Shown here in pieces: positions 33,264-41,665 of a stretch of 64,000 nt of DNA; positions within the stretch are counted from its first letter, which is position 1; each line of letters starts with the position of its first letter. The DNA is taken from positions 2,494,966 to 2,558,965 of the forward strand of contig NZ_KB933398.1 of NCBI RefSeq assembly GCF_000392615.1. The letters are read 5' to 3'. Below the pieces are notes generated by a model. That model saw only the letters and a program-made list of their open reading frames with translations. It made no database searches and had not been told where the DNA came from. The DNA is from Lysinibacillus sphaericus OT4b.31. Lineage in GTDB: Bacteria > Bacillota > Bacilli > Bacillales_A > Planococcaceae. The position numbers were made by a program, and so were the translations under genes.

Positions 33264-34058
33264 TTAGTTAGATTGACGCTTGAATTGTGGTTGGCGCTTT
33301 TCAACGAACGCAGCACAGCCTTCTGAAAAATCAGCTCCTACAAATGGTGTAGTACCTTGCCATAGTTGTGGCACACTATCTACACATTCTTGTACAGATT
33401 GCTTTACAGCAAGTAATGCTTGTGGAGACATGCCAGCGACTAGCTTCCCCATACGAATCATGTATTTATTCAAGTCTTTTTCAGCGACTAAATAATTTAA
33501 CATGCCCAGCTTAAAGGCTTCTTCCGCTTTAAACATACGACCTGTGAATACGAGATCTTTCGTTGTAGAAGGGCCAACAAGTTGCACTAAGCGCTGAGCA
33601 AATTTGTTATTGAGGGTAATCCCCAATTTGCCCACTGGAATGCCTAATTTTGTTTTTTCAGAGCCAATGCGAATATCACAGGCTAAAGCTAGTTCCAAAC
33701 CAGCACCCATCGCAGGTCCATTGATGACCCCGATTGTTGGAATGGGCAATCGTTCAATTGTTGAGATTGTTTTTTCCATATGTACAAACGCTTCTTCCGC
33801 TTGTTCAAGGGAAATGGAGTTGAATTCTTTAATATCAGAACCTGCTGTGAAGTTTTCTCCAGAACCCCGTAGGATAAGCACTTTATTTTTGGCATTATCT
33901 AATACTTGTAATGCAATCTTTGCTAATTGATCCCACATATTTGCCGTTAATGCATTTTTTGCCTGAGGACGATGGATTGTGATGATGGCAAGTCCAGCAG
34001 TTTCCTGATAGATAATTTTTGCATCTTCTGCTTCAAGTCGTGTCGTTCTTACTTGCAT
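33264..34058 (-). CDS. Enoyl-CoA hydratase/isomerase family protein
   Basis: The start at 34058 follows GGGGGCTATTCAATT; a longer frame begins at 34091 without a site. The 264-residue crotonase-fold protein shows RPQAKNALTANMW, the oxyanion-hole strand FTAGSDIKEFN, and NGPAMGAGLELALACDIRIG for the second oxyanion Gly. The catalytic Glu positions of true hydratases are not obvious (KLGIPVGKLGIT at the usual place), so isomerase or other activity is possible. It acts on a CoA thioester, perhaps in fatty-acid or amino-acid degradation. Solitary. Confidence 0.9.
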   Translation of the reverse strand: MQVRTTRLEAEDAKIIYQETAGLAIITIHRPQAKNALTANMWDQLAKIALQVLDNAKNKVLILRGSGENFTAGSDIKEFNSISLEQAEEAFVHMEKTISTIERLPIPTIGVINGPAMGAGLELALACDIRIGSEKTKLGIPVGKLGITLNNKFAQRLVQLVGPSTTKDLVFTGRMFKAEEAFKLGMLNYLVAEKDLNKYMIRMGKLVAGMSPQALLAVKQSVQECVDSVPQLWQGTTPFVGADFSEGCAAFVEKRQPQFKRQSN

Positions 34059-34423
34059 AATTGAATAGCCCCCTACATTAAGATAATACATTTATTATAT
34101 AACACAAACGGCGATAAACACTAAATTATACGAATTTTCATGTAAATCCAGCTTGTTATACAAGAATAGAGTGATACTGATGAAAATGTATTACAATAGC
34201 ACAAGTATAATTTACTATTGTAATAAAGCAAAAGATATGAGAAACTCTTGTGGGAACGTTTGTTTCTTTATTGCGAAAGGGGCATTTCCTAGTAGAAGAG
34301 TCGACGACTACAATATTACAGATTATCCGACGCTATAGTTATAATTATATACATTACACACACCTCAAGTTACTATGAAATAGAAAGAAAAATACCTGCA
34401 CCAGCAAATAAGGAGGTATCTAG
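34059..34423. other. Intergenic region, no gene recognised
   Basis: A 61-codon frame at 34153-34338 lacks a ribosome binding site and has unusual codon use, so it is not called. Promoters of the two flanking divergent genes should be here. Confidence 0.5.
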
Positions 34424-35299
34424 ATGATCACATTAAGGGATGCTTGGGAAAGTTACTTATTATTATTAAGTTCTTTGAAGAAAAGTGCAGCAACGAAAAA
34501 GCAGTATAATTTAGATGGACAGCAATTTTTAGCATTTGCTAATGAGGAAAGCATCTTATATTTGGACAAACAATTCAAAGAATTATTATTTAAGTATAGT
34601 AGTTATCTAAAGGAAACATATCCAAATGTTAATACATACAATCATAAAATGGCTACACTTCGAAGTTTTGTAGAATTTGTATTTTTACGAGAGTGGGTTG
34701 AACCATTTGATTATGAAATGATTTTGCAACCTAAAAAGAGAGGGAAAGAGGCATTAAAGATACTGTCCAAAGAACAGTTAATCAAAATTATGGATGTATG
34801 GCCAACGTATTTTCAATATGCAAAAACAACGGAGCATGCATGGTTAGCAAGACGAAACGGCTGTATTGTCCAAATGTTACTGGAGACAGGGTGCAAACCA
34901 GCAGAGCTTGTACGCATGAAATGGACACAATTACATGCAGATGCGTCGCTAATCTATGTGTCGAACCAAAATGGCCGCAGAGAAATTCAACTTTCAACTA
35001 TTCTAATTGAGATGTTAAAGCAATACAAAGAAGCAACTGCAGAAATTCATCAGGAGGAGGTTGGGGAATGGCTATGGGTAAGTGAAGCGAGCCAAACAAA
35101 ATCCATTACAACAAAGACCGTGGAACGCATTTTTCAAACGATTTCAAAGGACATCGGGACAGCTGTTCGAGCAACCGATTTACGCTATACAGTTATGCAA
35201 AAGGCCTTGCAAAGTGAAAAAACAATCGAAAATATTCAACAAACAATGGGCTATGTCCGAAAGTGGGTATTAACTGAACGAGGTGGACGTTTTCAATAA
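34424..35299 (+). CDS. Tyrosine recombinase-fold protein lacking the catalytic residues
   Basis: This 291-residue protein follows AAGGAGGTATCTAG. It has the two-domain layout of Xer recombinases: SAM-like N-terminal domain (about 5-95) and catalytic-domain fold (about 110-290). But the expected Arg of box I is Lys158 (ETGCKPAELVRMKW), the box II His-x-x-Arg is ATDLRYT with no His, the LGH-type His is Tyr (TMGYVRKWVL), and the sequence ends without the nucleophilic Tyr. It should not cut DNA. It could still bind DNA. The frame is intact, so it appears to be kept for some role. Confidence 0.8.
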   Translation: MITLRDAWESYLLLLSSLKKSAATKKQYNLDGQQFLAFANEESILYLDKQFKELLFKYSSYLKETYPNVNTYNHKMATLRSFVEFVFLREWVEPFDYEMILQPKKRGKEALKILSKEQLIKIMDVWPTYFQYAKTTEHAWLARRNGCIVQMLLETGCKPAELVRMKWTQLHADASLIYVSNQNGRREIQLSTILIEMLKQYKEATAEIHQEEVGEWLWVSEASQTKSITTKTVERIFQTISKDIGTAVRATDLRYTVMQKALQSEKTIENIQQTMGYVRKWVLTERGGRFQ

Positions 35300-35359
35300 A
35301 GCCTAGAAGGAAAAGTACGATCTGATGTGGTGGACTGTCAAAAGTCCGATTAGTTCAAC

Positions 35360-35400
35360 TAAAAATCAGTGGGGATGAAGAAAACAATCCCTACTGATTG
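35360..35400 (-). terminator. Terminator of the transglutaminase operon
   Basis: AATCAGT-G-GGGAT pairs with ATCCC-T-ACTGATT; on the - strand it is followed by TTTTTAG. It can serve both convergent units. Confidence 0.7.
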
Positions 35401-35441
35401 AAGTTTCACTTTTCGCTTTACACTAATTGCTGCATGCTATG

Positions 35442-36296
35442 TTACAAGTGATTTAAAGCTTTAACACTTACCTTGACTGATAAATCGTGTTTACCGCCAG
35501 TATAAACCCCTTCGACAGGGCTGATATCTGAGTAATCACGCCCGATGCATAAAATGATGTGATTTTCTAGTACTTCCACGTTGTTTGTTGGGTCTAAGCC
35601 AATCCACCCAATACCAGGAATCATCACTTCTACCCAAGCATGTGTAGCTATATCACCGATTAGACCAGAGTTTTCGTCAACGTATAAATAACCACTTACA
35701 TAACGTGCGGGAATGCCTTTTGCACGTAAAACGGCAAGCATTACATGTGTGAAATCCTGACACACGCCTCGTTTTAAAATGAAAGCCTGACTTGCTGTGG
35801 TGGTTACGTTCGTTGCTTGTGGGTCATACTCAAATGTTGAATATATATATTGCATTAAATTAAGAGAAAATAATACCGGGTTTTCCGCATGACCAATTGC
35901 ATGATAAACTTCCTCTAATTGTGCTTCAGTCATATAAGTAAAGCTAGTGGACTTTAAATAGGGTAAATAATGCTCATAAAAAAGTTGAGAATGGAATATT
36001 GTCTGCATCTCTGGTGAATATTGAATACGGTGAATAAATGGCGCTCTTTGAATACTAACTATAGATGTCGTCTGAATTTCTAGCTCCTGATGTTGCTCTG
36101 GGATATAAAAAGTTCCAACAGTATTGCCCCAAATATCTAAATGCTCGCGCGTGAGTGAAGAAGGTGTAATTGTAATACGATAGGTTAGTAATCGCTGCCG
36201 TTCATCGCTCCGAGGCTTTAAGCGGATTGTATTCAAACTTTGATCGACTTCAGACTCATATTGAAAAACATTTGTATGCTGAATTTCAAATTTCAT
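35442..36296 (-). CDS. Transglutaminase-like cysteine protease family protein
   Basis: The start at 36296 has AAAGGAAG 8 bases ahead. The 284-residue product has an N-terminal beta domain (1-110, QSLNTIRLKPRSDERQRLLT) and a transglutaminase core with Cys in LKRGVCQDFTHVMLAVL, His in ATHAWVEVMIPG and Asp in WIGLDPTNN, the complete triad. It is the last gene of an operon with an alpha-E protein and a circularly permuted ATP-grasp enzyme. In that conserved trio it is predicted to hydrolyse or rearrange a peptide made by the ATP-grasp enzyme. Confidence 0.9.
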   Translation of the reverse strand: MKFEIQHTNVFQYESEVDQSLNTIRLKPRSDERQRLLTYRITITPSSLTREHLDIWGNTVGTFYIPEQHQELEIQTTSIVSIQRAPFIHRIQYSPEMQTIFHSQLFYEHYLPYLKSTSFTYMTEAQLEEVYHAIGHAENPVLFSLNLMQYIYSTFEYDPQATNVTTTASQAFILKRGVCQDFTHVMLAVLRAKGIPARYVSGYLYVDENSGLIGDIATHAWVEVMIPGIGWIGLDPTNNVEVLENHIILCIGRDYSDISPVEGVYTGGKHDLSVKVSVKALNHL

Positions 36297-36357
36297 AGTG
36301 TCCGCTTCCTTTTGATTACTGACTTGCATGTTGAAAGGGAGCTTTAAATTGTTTCTT

Positions 36358-37323
36358 TCAAGATTGTAGCCTGGGCTCATATAAATGATAAATTGTTGCA
36401 AATGTTTGACTAAAATCAGTACATTGCCACAATCTTTCCTCCATTGAAAAAATAGCTTCTTCTAATGTAATTGTCCATAAGTCTATATTTAGCATTGCCA
36501 TTAATAAAGCTTTTAACGGATTATGGACTGCTAAAAATCGAGCGCTTTGATGGTCTTTTTCGATTTGCATAAAGGCATCTTCCAATTTTTTTAAACAAAA
36601 CATGACGGAGCGCGGAAAATGTTCATCATGCAATAAATATTGAATGACACTAGCCAAGTTGGTTTGCCTGTGCTTTCGGAAGTAAGATTCTGTCGCTTTC
36701 GATAAATCCAGTAAAAATTCTCCGTCTGCTTCTTGTATGGAAGTAGTAAGTTGTTTTTGTTGCTCCAACATAATTAATACCATCCGAATCGTTTTTTCCG
36801 CCCGTTCAAGCCATTTTCCAACTTGAATAAAATAAAACGGTAATTCCCGTTCCATGGAACCTTCAATTAACCCTGTAACAGTCAAGGACGTCTTCCGAAC
36901 ATTTTGTAAAAAATAATTAAGTGATATTAGCGGAAAAGGCTTTTCCCGTTCGATGATTTCTTGCTGCAAGTACAAATAAAAAGAATTTTGCAATTCCCAA
37001 AGCTCAATGGGGATACTATCTCGTGTTATGCGAGCATTTTCTCGAACTGCACGCAAGGTTACAAGAAGGGCATTGCTATTTTTTTCGGAAAAAAGCAGAT
37101 ATTCAATAAGTGGATTGACGCGTCTAGATTCATAATACGACATAAATTCTTCCTTTGATGCACAAATTTCTAAAATGGCTTCCCAGTGATCGATATATTC
37201 ATTTTCATTACCAGATTGCTCCAACATATTCAACAGCTGTACTTGTAATATATGTGCGTTCGTTTCTGTGCGTTCGCTATATCTTGCCATCCAATATAGT
37301 GCATCTGCTACTCGACTTAGCAT
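36358..37323 (-). CDS. Alpha-E domain protein
   Basis: This 321-residue, almost wholly helical protein starts MLSRVADALYWMARYSERTE, the standard opening of the alpha-E family (DUF403). RAVRENARITRDSIPIELW is a second family landmark. Its first 47 bases overlap the end of the ATP-grasp gene, so the two are translated together. The alpha-E family is nearly always found with the same ATP-grasp and transglutaminase partners, and is thought to help in peptide synthesis. No activity has been shown. Confidence 0.92.
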   Translation of the reverse strand: MLSRVADALYWMARYSERTETNAHILQVQLLNMLEQSGNENEYIDHWEAILEICASKEEFMSYYESRRVNPLIEYLLFSEKNSNALLVTLRAVRENARITRDSIPIELWELQNSFYLYLQQEIIEREKPFPLISLNYFLQNVRKTSLTVTGLIEGSMERELPFYFIQVGKWLERAEKTIRMVLIMLEQQKQLTTSIQEADGEFLLDLSKATESYFRKHRQTNLASVIQYLLHDEHFPRSVMFCLKKLEDAFMQIEKDHQSARFLAVHNPLKALLMAMLNIDLWTITLEEAIFSMEERLWQCTDFSQTFATIYHLYEPRLQS

Positions 37324-38764
37324 GCTGCCATTCCTCCTTTAATATCCACGTATCCTTTGCGCCTCCACCTTGTGAAGAATTGACAACTAATGAACCTTCT
37401 TTTAGGGCAACGCGTGATAGACCACCCGGTAGTACATAAATGTCATCACCCTTCATGACATACACACGTAAATCAACATGGCAAGGATAGAATCGACCAT
37501 CCTGATAAGCTGGGGCGCGTGACAATTGAATGGTTGGTTGAGCAATATATTGAGATGGATTTTCTAAAATTTTTTGCCGGAAAATAGCTAAATCCTCGTC
37601 ACTAGCATGTGGACCGATCAGCATATCATAACCACCTGAGGCACTGACATTTTTAATAACAAGTTCGTGTAAATGATCGAGGACCCATGCTCGTTGCATA
37701 TCATCATGTAGCAGATACGTTGTTACATTTTCTAATATTGGTTCCTCCTTTAAATAGTAACGGATCATATCAGGTACATATGTGTACATTGCCTTATCAT
37801 CCGCTACACCATTACCTACAGCATTTAATATAGCAATATTACCGGCTTTATAGGCATCCATGATATGTGCTACACCTAATAACGAATCCTCACGGAATAT
37901 TGCAGGGTCTAAAAAATCATCATCAATGCGGCGATAAATAATATCGATTTGTTCCAGCCCATGGATTGTCTTCATGTACACCTTGTCACCCTGTACAATT
38001 AAATCTCGCCCTTCTACAAGCGGAATATTCAGCTGTTGAGCTAAAAAGACGTGATCATAATAAGCCGAATTATACATGCCTGCTGTTAATAAGACAGCTT
38101 TAGGTTCAGCACTTGCCGCTAAATGACGGGGGCGATGCGCAAGGAGTGCTTTTTTCATAAACGCCATTTGTTTTTCAAGTGAAAGAATTGTATGCTTTGA
38201 GAAAAATTCAGGATACACTTCCTTCATGACATAGCGATTTTGAAATACATACGACATGCCAGAGGGATTACGCAAATTATCTTCTAATACTCTGTACACG
38301 CCATTTTCGTCGCGTATTAAATCGATGCCCGCTAAAAAAATGTGATTATCAATGGGTACTCGTACACCAAGCATTTCTTTAAAATAGTATGGATTGCTTT
38401 CTACGAGCCATTTCGGAATGACACCATCTTGTAGAATGAACTGTTCGTGATAGACATCATGTAAAAAACAATTCAAGGCTTCAACACGTTGTTGCATTCC
38501 CGCTTCGATTACTGTCCATTGCTGATGAGGAATAATGATCGGTACAAAATCGAAAGGCATTGTACGCTCCGTTCCACCTTGTGCACCATATACAGTAAAA
38601 GTAATACCTTGTCTAAGGAAGCTTGATTGGGCTTGTTGATTTTTCTCTTGTAGCTGTTCTTTTGAAAATGCACTTAACTTACGATGGAAGGACCGGTAAT
38701 GTGGTTTAGGTTGATCTCCATCTAGCATTTCATCAAAAAACAAACCGGATTCGTACAATTTCAT
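37277..38764 (-). CDS. Circularly permuted ATP-grasp (type 2) peptide ligase
   Basis: ATG 38764 follows GGAGGCGATTCTTAT. The 495-residue protein matches CP_ATPgrasp_2 (former DUF404/407): MKLYESGLFFDEMLD, FDFVPIIIPHQQW, GIDLIRDENGVYRVLEDNLR with metal-binding Glu/Asn, IDIIYRRIDDDFLDPAIF, GNGVADDKAMYTYVPDM and VSASGGYDMLIGP. It is the first gene of a three-gene operon. The family is predicted to form amide bonds with ATP; substrate and product are unknown. Confidence 0.93.
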   Translation of the reverse strand: MKLYESGLFFDEMLDGDQPKPHYRSFHRKLSAFSKEQLQEKNQQAQSSFLRQGITFTVYGAQGGTERTMPFDFVPIIIPHQQWTVIEAGMQQRVEALNCFLHDVYHEQFILQDGVIPKWLVESNPYYFKEMLGVRVPIDNHIFLAGIDLIRDENGVYRVLEDNLRNPSGMSYVFQNRYVMKEVYPEFFSKHTILSLEKQMAFMKKALLAHRPRHLAASAEPKAVLLTAGMYNSAYYDHVFLAQQLNIPLVEGRDLIVQGDKVYMKTIHGLEQIDIIYRRIDDDFLDPAIFREDSLLGVAHIMDAYKAGNIAILNAVGNGVADDKAMYTYVPDMIRYYLKEEPILENVTTYLLHDDMQRAWVLDHLHELVIKNVSASGGYDMLIGPHASDEDLAIFRQKILENPSQYIAQPTIQLSRAPAYQDGRFYPCHVDLRVYVMKGDDIYVLPGGLSRVALKEGSLVVNSSQGGGAKDTWILKEEWQHAKSSSRCTILDGKI

Positions 38765-38842
38765 ATAAGAATCGCCTCCAAATTTAAGTAGTAAGGAAAA
38801 CGTGCTACACTTAGTAAGAAATACATAAAAGGAGCTAGTAAA

Positions 38843-39265
38843 ATGACAATCATTAATCTAATGCAAGCATACGAGCTAGACAAACTTTCGAAGCTAGGTT
38901 TAACGGATGAGGAGATAGTACGCACTTTGCAATCTGGAGATGTAACAGTTTGGCAGGAAAAGGTACCTCAATTTGAATTTCATGAAACGCAAACTCTTTT
39001 TCAAGAGGGGGAACATTCGTTCCTTGATGCGTTGCATGGCAATTATCGTGTGAAGTATGTAACATTGCCAGGTATTCAACGTTTACTACAACTTCGCTTT
39101 CAACTAGAAGAAGGCGATGATTATCAATTATTAGAAACAGGCATTCAATATTTGTCCTGTAACGAGGAAATCGTGACAAAGCTACAACATATGCTATCAG
39201 CTAATTGGCATCTTTCGAAACATGTCGATGGAACCTATAGTATTTTTGTTAAATCATTAGGTTGA
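38843..39265 (+). CDS. Hypothetical protein, divergent from the ATP-grasp operon
   Basis: The 140-residue product follows AAAGGAGCTAGTAAA and begins MTIINLMQAYELDKLSKLGL. It is mixed alpha/beta and acidic, without signal peptide or membrane segment. It shares a 78-bp intergenic region with the ATP-grasp operon. No family recognised. Confidence 0.75.
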   Translation: MTIINLMQAYELDKLSKLGLTDEEIVRTLQSGDVTVWQEKVPQFEFHETQTLFQEGEHSFLDALHGNYRVKYVTLPGIQRLLQLRFQLEEGDDYQLLETGIQYLSCNEEIVTKLQHMLSANWHLSKHVDGTYSIFVKSLG

Positions 39266-39589
39266 GCCAAATAATTCCACCTGCGTTATGAGACGATTCG
39301 ACACGTATAGTTATCCAACTAGTTATTTTTCAAAGCGCCTCACAGCGTTTTTCCATCCTAGAGTTTAATATTCATATAGTTGGCTGTTTATGCTTAAAAT
39401 CGATTTAATTTAATAAAAAACGTTAAAAAGATGATTATCTAGGGACTTAGTAAATCATCTTTTTTCTTCGTAAAAAAAATAGAACATTTGTTCCTTGTGG
39501 TTAAAAAGGGCACTTTTTTGCAATAAAGTTCCCAAATTTATATTTGGGAGCGTTTTTCGTGGTAAAATGGATCGTATAGAGGTGATTTT
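39266..39589. other. Intergenic region with terminator at 39425-39466
   Basis: AAAAGATGATT pairs with AATCATCTTTT, followed by TTCTTCG, about 160 bases after the preceding stop. The rest is AT-rich and non-coding, and holds the promoter of the recombinase gene. Confidence 0.6.
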
Positions 39590-40564
39590 ATGCAAAATAC
39601 ACAGCTCCCAAAAATAATGAAGGATTTCCTGGTGTACTTAACAACCATCAAAGGGAAATCCCAGCGAACGAGAAAGGAATATGAATACGATCTGACATTG
39701 TTTTTTCGTTTCCATATAGCCGTACAAAACGACATTGACACAACACAAATAGCTAAAATAAATATTGCTACCATTACAATAGAAGAAATCCGTGAAATCA
39801 CACTGGAGGATCTCTATTTATTTATGGAGTATTGTGAAGTGCATCGTCAAAATTCCGCTGCTGCTAGAGCGCGAAAAGTGGCGACATTAAAATCGTTTTT
39901 TAAATACATTAAAGGAAAACGTCGTCTCATTGAGGAAAATCCAGCAGATGAATTAGAAACACCAAAAATAGCGCGCAGGAAACCAGTTTATATGAATATG
40001 GATGAGGCAAGTCAATTTATAGACGGCATTCAGCTGAATCGCGCTTCACCCCGAAACTATTGCATGATGATGTTTTTCTTGAATCTAGGTATTCGAGTAA
40101 CGGAGCTTTGTCAGCTAAATCAATCATCGCTGCAAGGTAGATACCTAACAGTTACCGGCAAAGGTAATAAAGAGCGTACCGTGTATTTAAACGATAGTTG
40201 CATGCAGGCGCTTGTAGATTATGAGCAAAGTGGCAAGACAGCTTATAAGGGACAAGGTGATGAGCCTCTGTTTATATCTCAAAAGGGTACACGCTTTACA
40301 CGACAAACAGTTGCAAAAATTGTGAAGCAAATTAACAAACAATCTGGGCTACAAAAAGAGAGGCTGACACCTCATAAGTTACGCCATACATCCGCTACTA
40401 TGATGTATAAGGCAGGGGCAGATATACGAAGCCTGCAGCATATTCTGGGCCATTCAAGCGTTGCGACGACGCAAATATATACACATATTGAAGATGAAGA
40501 GTTGCAACAGGTACTTGAAAATAATCCGTTTAATATTGTGCGTGAAAGCGATAGTCGAATGTGA
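39590..40564 (+). CDS. Tyrosine recombinase, XerC/XerD-like, catalytically complete
   Basis: The 324-residue protein follows AGGTGATTTT. The full set of catalytic residues can be placed: Arg169 (NLGIRVTELCQL), Lys191 (TVTGKGNKERTV), His262-x-x-Arg265 (TPHKLRHTSATMM), His288 (LGHSSVATTQIY) and Tyr297. An N-terminal SAM-like domain spans about 10-125. It is longer than XerC/D at the N-terminus. It is not beside phage genes, so it may be a third chromosomal recombinase or a remnant of an old element. A degenerate relative lies 5 kb upstream. Confidence 0.92.
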   Translation: MQNTQLPKIMKDFLVYLTTIKGKSQRTRKEYEYDLTLFFRFHIAVQNDIDTTQIAKINIATITIEEIREITLEDLYLFMEYCEVHRQNSAAARARKVATLKSFFKYIKGKRRLIEENPADELETPKIARRKPVYMNMDEASQFIDGIQLNRASPRNYCMMMFFLNLGIRVTELCQLNQSSLQGRYLTVTGKGNKERTVYLNDSCMQALVDYEQSGKTAYKGQGDEPLFISQKGTRFTRQTVAKIVKQINKQSGLQKERLTPHKLRHTSATMMYKAGADIRSLQHILGHSSVATTQIYTHIEDEELQQVLENNPFNIVRESDSRM

Positions 40565-40585
40565 CTATCGCTTTCATTTTTGAAA
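40544..40585 (+). terminator. Terminator overlapping the end of the recombinase gene
   Basis: GAAAGCGATAGTC pairs with GACTATCGCTTTC; the stop codon TGA lies at the loop edge, so the left arm is coding. Confidence 0.92.
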
Positions 40586-40600
40586 ATTCCTATAAAATAA

Positions 40601-40629
40601 TTGACGAACGAAACATTCTGTTATATATT
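40601..40629 (+). promoter_or_regulatory. Sigma-A type promoter of the first micro-protein gene
   Basis: TTGACG and TATATT are separated by 17 bases. The sequence CTGTTATATATTA recurs in the promoter of the paralogue at 40964-40992. Confidence 0.75.
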
Positions 40630-40685
40630 AAATAGAAATAAAAACGACTGTTATAAAACAGTTTTAACCTAAGGAGGATTTTATT

Positions 40686-40835
40686 ATGACAAAGTATCGT
40701 GATGGATATGAATTTTACTGTGAAATGTGTGAACGTTATGGTTTGGAGCCAATCTCATTCCGTTATTATGTAATCCAACTATCTCAAGAACAGTTATCTG
40801 CATATAACATGCAAGCAAAGCAATTAGGCATCTAA
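40686..40835 (+). CDS. 49-residue micro-protein, paralogue 1
   Basis: ATG 40686 follows TAAGGAGGATTTTATT. The product begins MTKYRDGYEFYCEMCERYGL and continues EPISFRYYVIQLSQEQLSAY. The gene 320 bp downstream encodes a clear paralogue. Both have own promoter, ribosome binding site and terminator. The protein is soluble, aromatic-rich, with no signal peptide. Strong translation signals and paralogue conservation make it a real gene. Function unknown. Confidence 0.8.
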   Translation: MTKYRDGYEFYCEMCERYGLEPISFRYYVIQLSQEQLSAYNMQAKQLGI

Positions 40836-40889
40836 TTATTATTGCACTAAAGGATGTGGTTACTACGGAAGTCGACGCGAATATTTTAT

Positions 40890-40938
40890 AAAAAGCCCAG
40901 CCATACTAATAGATATGGACTGGGCTTTTATATTTTTT
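40890..40938 (+). terminator. Terminator of the first micro-protein gene
   Basis: AAAGCCCAG-CCATA pairs with TATGG-(A)-CTGGGCTTT, followed by TATATTTTTT. Confidence 0.9.
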
Positions 40939-40963
40939 ATGAGAAATATCTGAAAATTTATTA

Positions 40964-40992
40964 TTGACTTAGTAATAATGCTGTTATATATT
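40964..40992 (+). promoter_or_regulatory. Sigma-A type promoter of the second micro-protein gene
   Basis: TTGACT and TATATT are 17 bases apart, with the same CTGTTATATATTA at the -10 as the first promoter. Transcription from here would give a leader of about 160 bases. Confidence 0.75.
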
Positions 40993-41051
40993 ATTTTTAC
41001 AATAATAATTTTGTTATAGTACAACATGACGTGAAATTGAAATGTCACATC

Positions 41052-41108
41052 ATGAAGTGCCAGCAGTGTGATTTACCAATCAATTTCTACTATTATGTGC
41101 AACGGTGA
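41052..41108 (+). pseudogene. 18-codon leader ORF or decayed third micro-protein copy
   Basis: ATG 41052 opens a frame reading MKCQQCDLPINFYYYVQR then TGA. The LPINFYYYV part resembles EPINFHYYI and EPISFRYYV of the two neighbouring micro-proteins. There is no clear ribosome binding site. It could be a remnant of a third copy, or a leader peptide for the gene at 41158. Confidence 0.45.
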
Positions 41109-41157
41109 TTAGAAGTCTACTACAGCGCAACGTTATTTATGAAAGGAAGTTATTAGG

Positions 41158-41331
41158 ATGACAGACTATCGAAAAGGCTATGAATTTTACCGACAAATGA
41201 GTGAAAAACATGGCTTGGAGCCAATTAATTTTCACTATTATATTTTAAACTTATCGCAAGAACAATTAGATGCATATAATGATGAACAGGCAAAAGCTTT
41301 GGGAGGTGAAATTGAATATGATGTGTCTTAA
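41158..41331 (+). CDS. 57-residue micro-protein, paralogue 2
   Basis: ATG 41158 follows GAAAGGAAGTTATTAGG. The product begins MTDYRKGYEFYRQMSEKHGL and continues EPINFHYYILNLSQEQLDAY, so about two thirds of positions match paralogue 1 over the shared core. It has an acidic extension of 8-10 residues at the end. A perfect terminator follows the stop by 5 bases. Function unknown. Confidence 0.8.
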   Translation: MTDYRKGYEFYRQMSEKHGLEPINFHYYILNLSQEQLDAYNDEQAKALGGEIEYDVS

Positions 41332-41336
41332 CTTGT

Positions 41337-41377
41337 GAAATGCCTTACTGCCAAACTGTGACAGTAAGGCATTTTCA
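41337..41377 (+). terminator. Terminator of the second micro-protein gene
   Basis: GAAATGCCTTACTG pairs perfectly with CAGTAAGGCATTTTC. A second hairpin, AGGCTGTTTAT/ATAAATAGCCT with a following T-run, lies at 41384-41412. Confidence 0.92.
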
Positions 41378-41665
41378 AATGATAGGCTGTTTATGATAAA
41401 TAGCCTGATTTTTACATTACAGTTAGTACTAAGGTAATTGTTTTTTTGGAATAATAGTATTTGTAAAGTCACTATTTTTTGTCTAATTTATAGAAATCTA
41501 TGAAATGCTGAAGATACAGATTTTAGATTTGGGTTGAATTAACTGCTTTTCTAAGACTATAATATAATTACATAAAAAAGGGCGATATACCACAACTTTA
41601 TACCTCACTATATACATATAGCAAAAGTACCAAACCCATCTTATTTCAATGAACGGAGAATGAAA

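Noticed and set aside
34153..34338. 61-codon frame upstream of the dead recombinase
   Set aside because: No ribosome binding site, odd composition, and no neighbour link.
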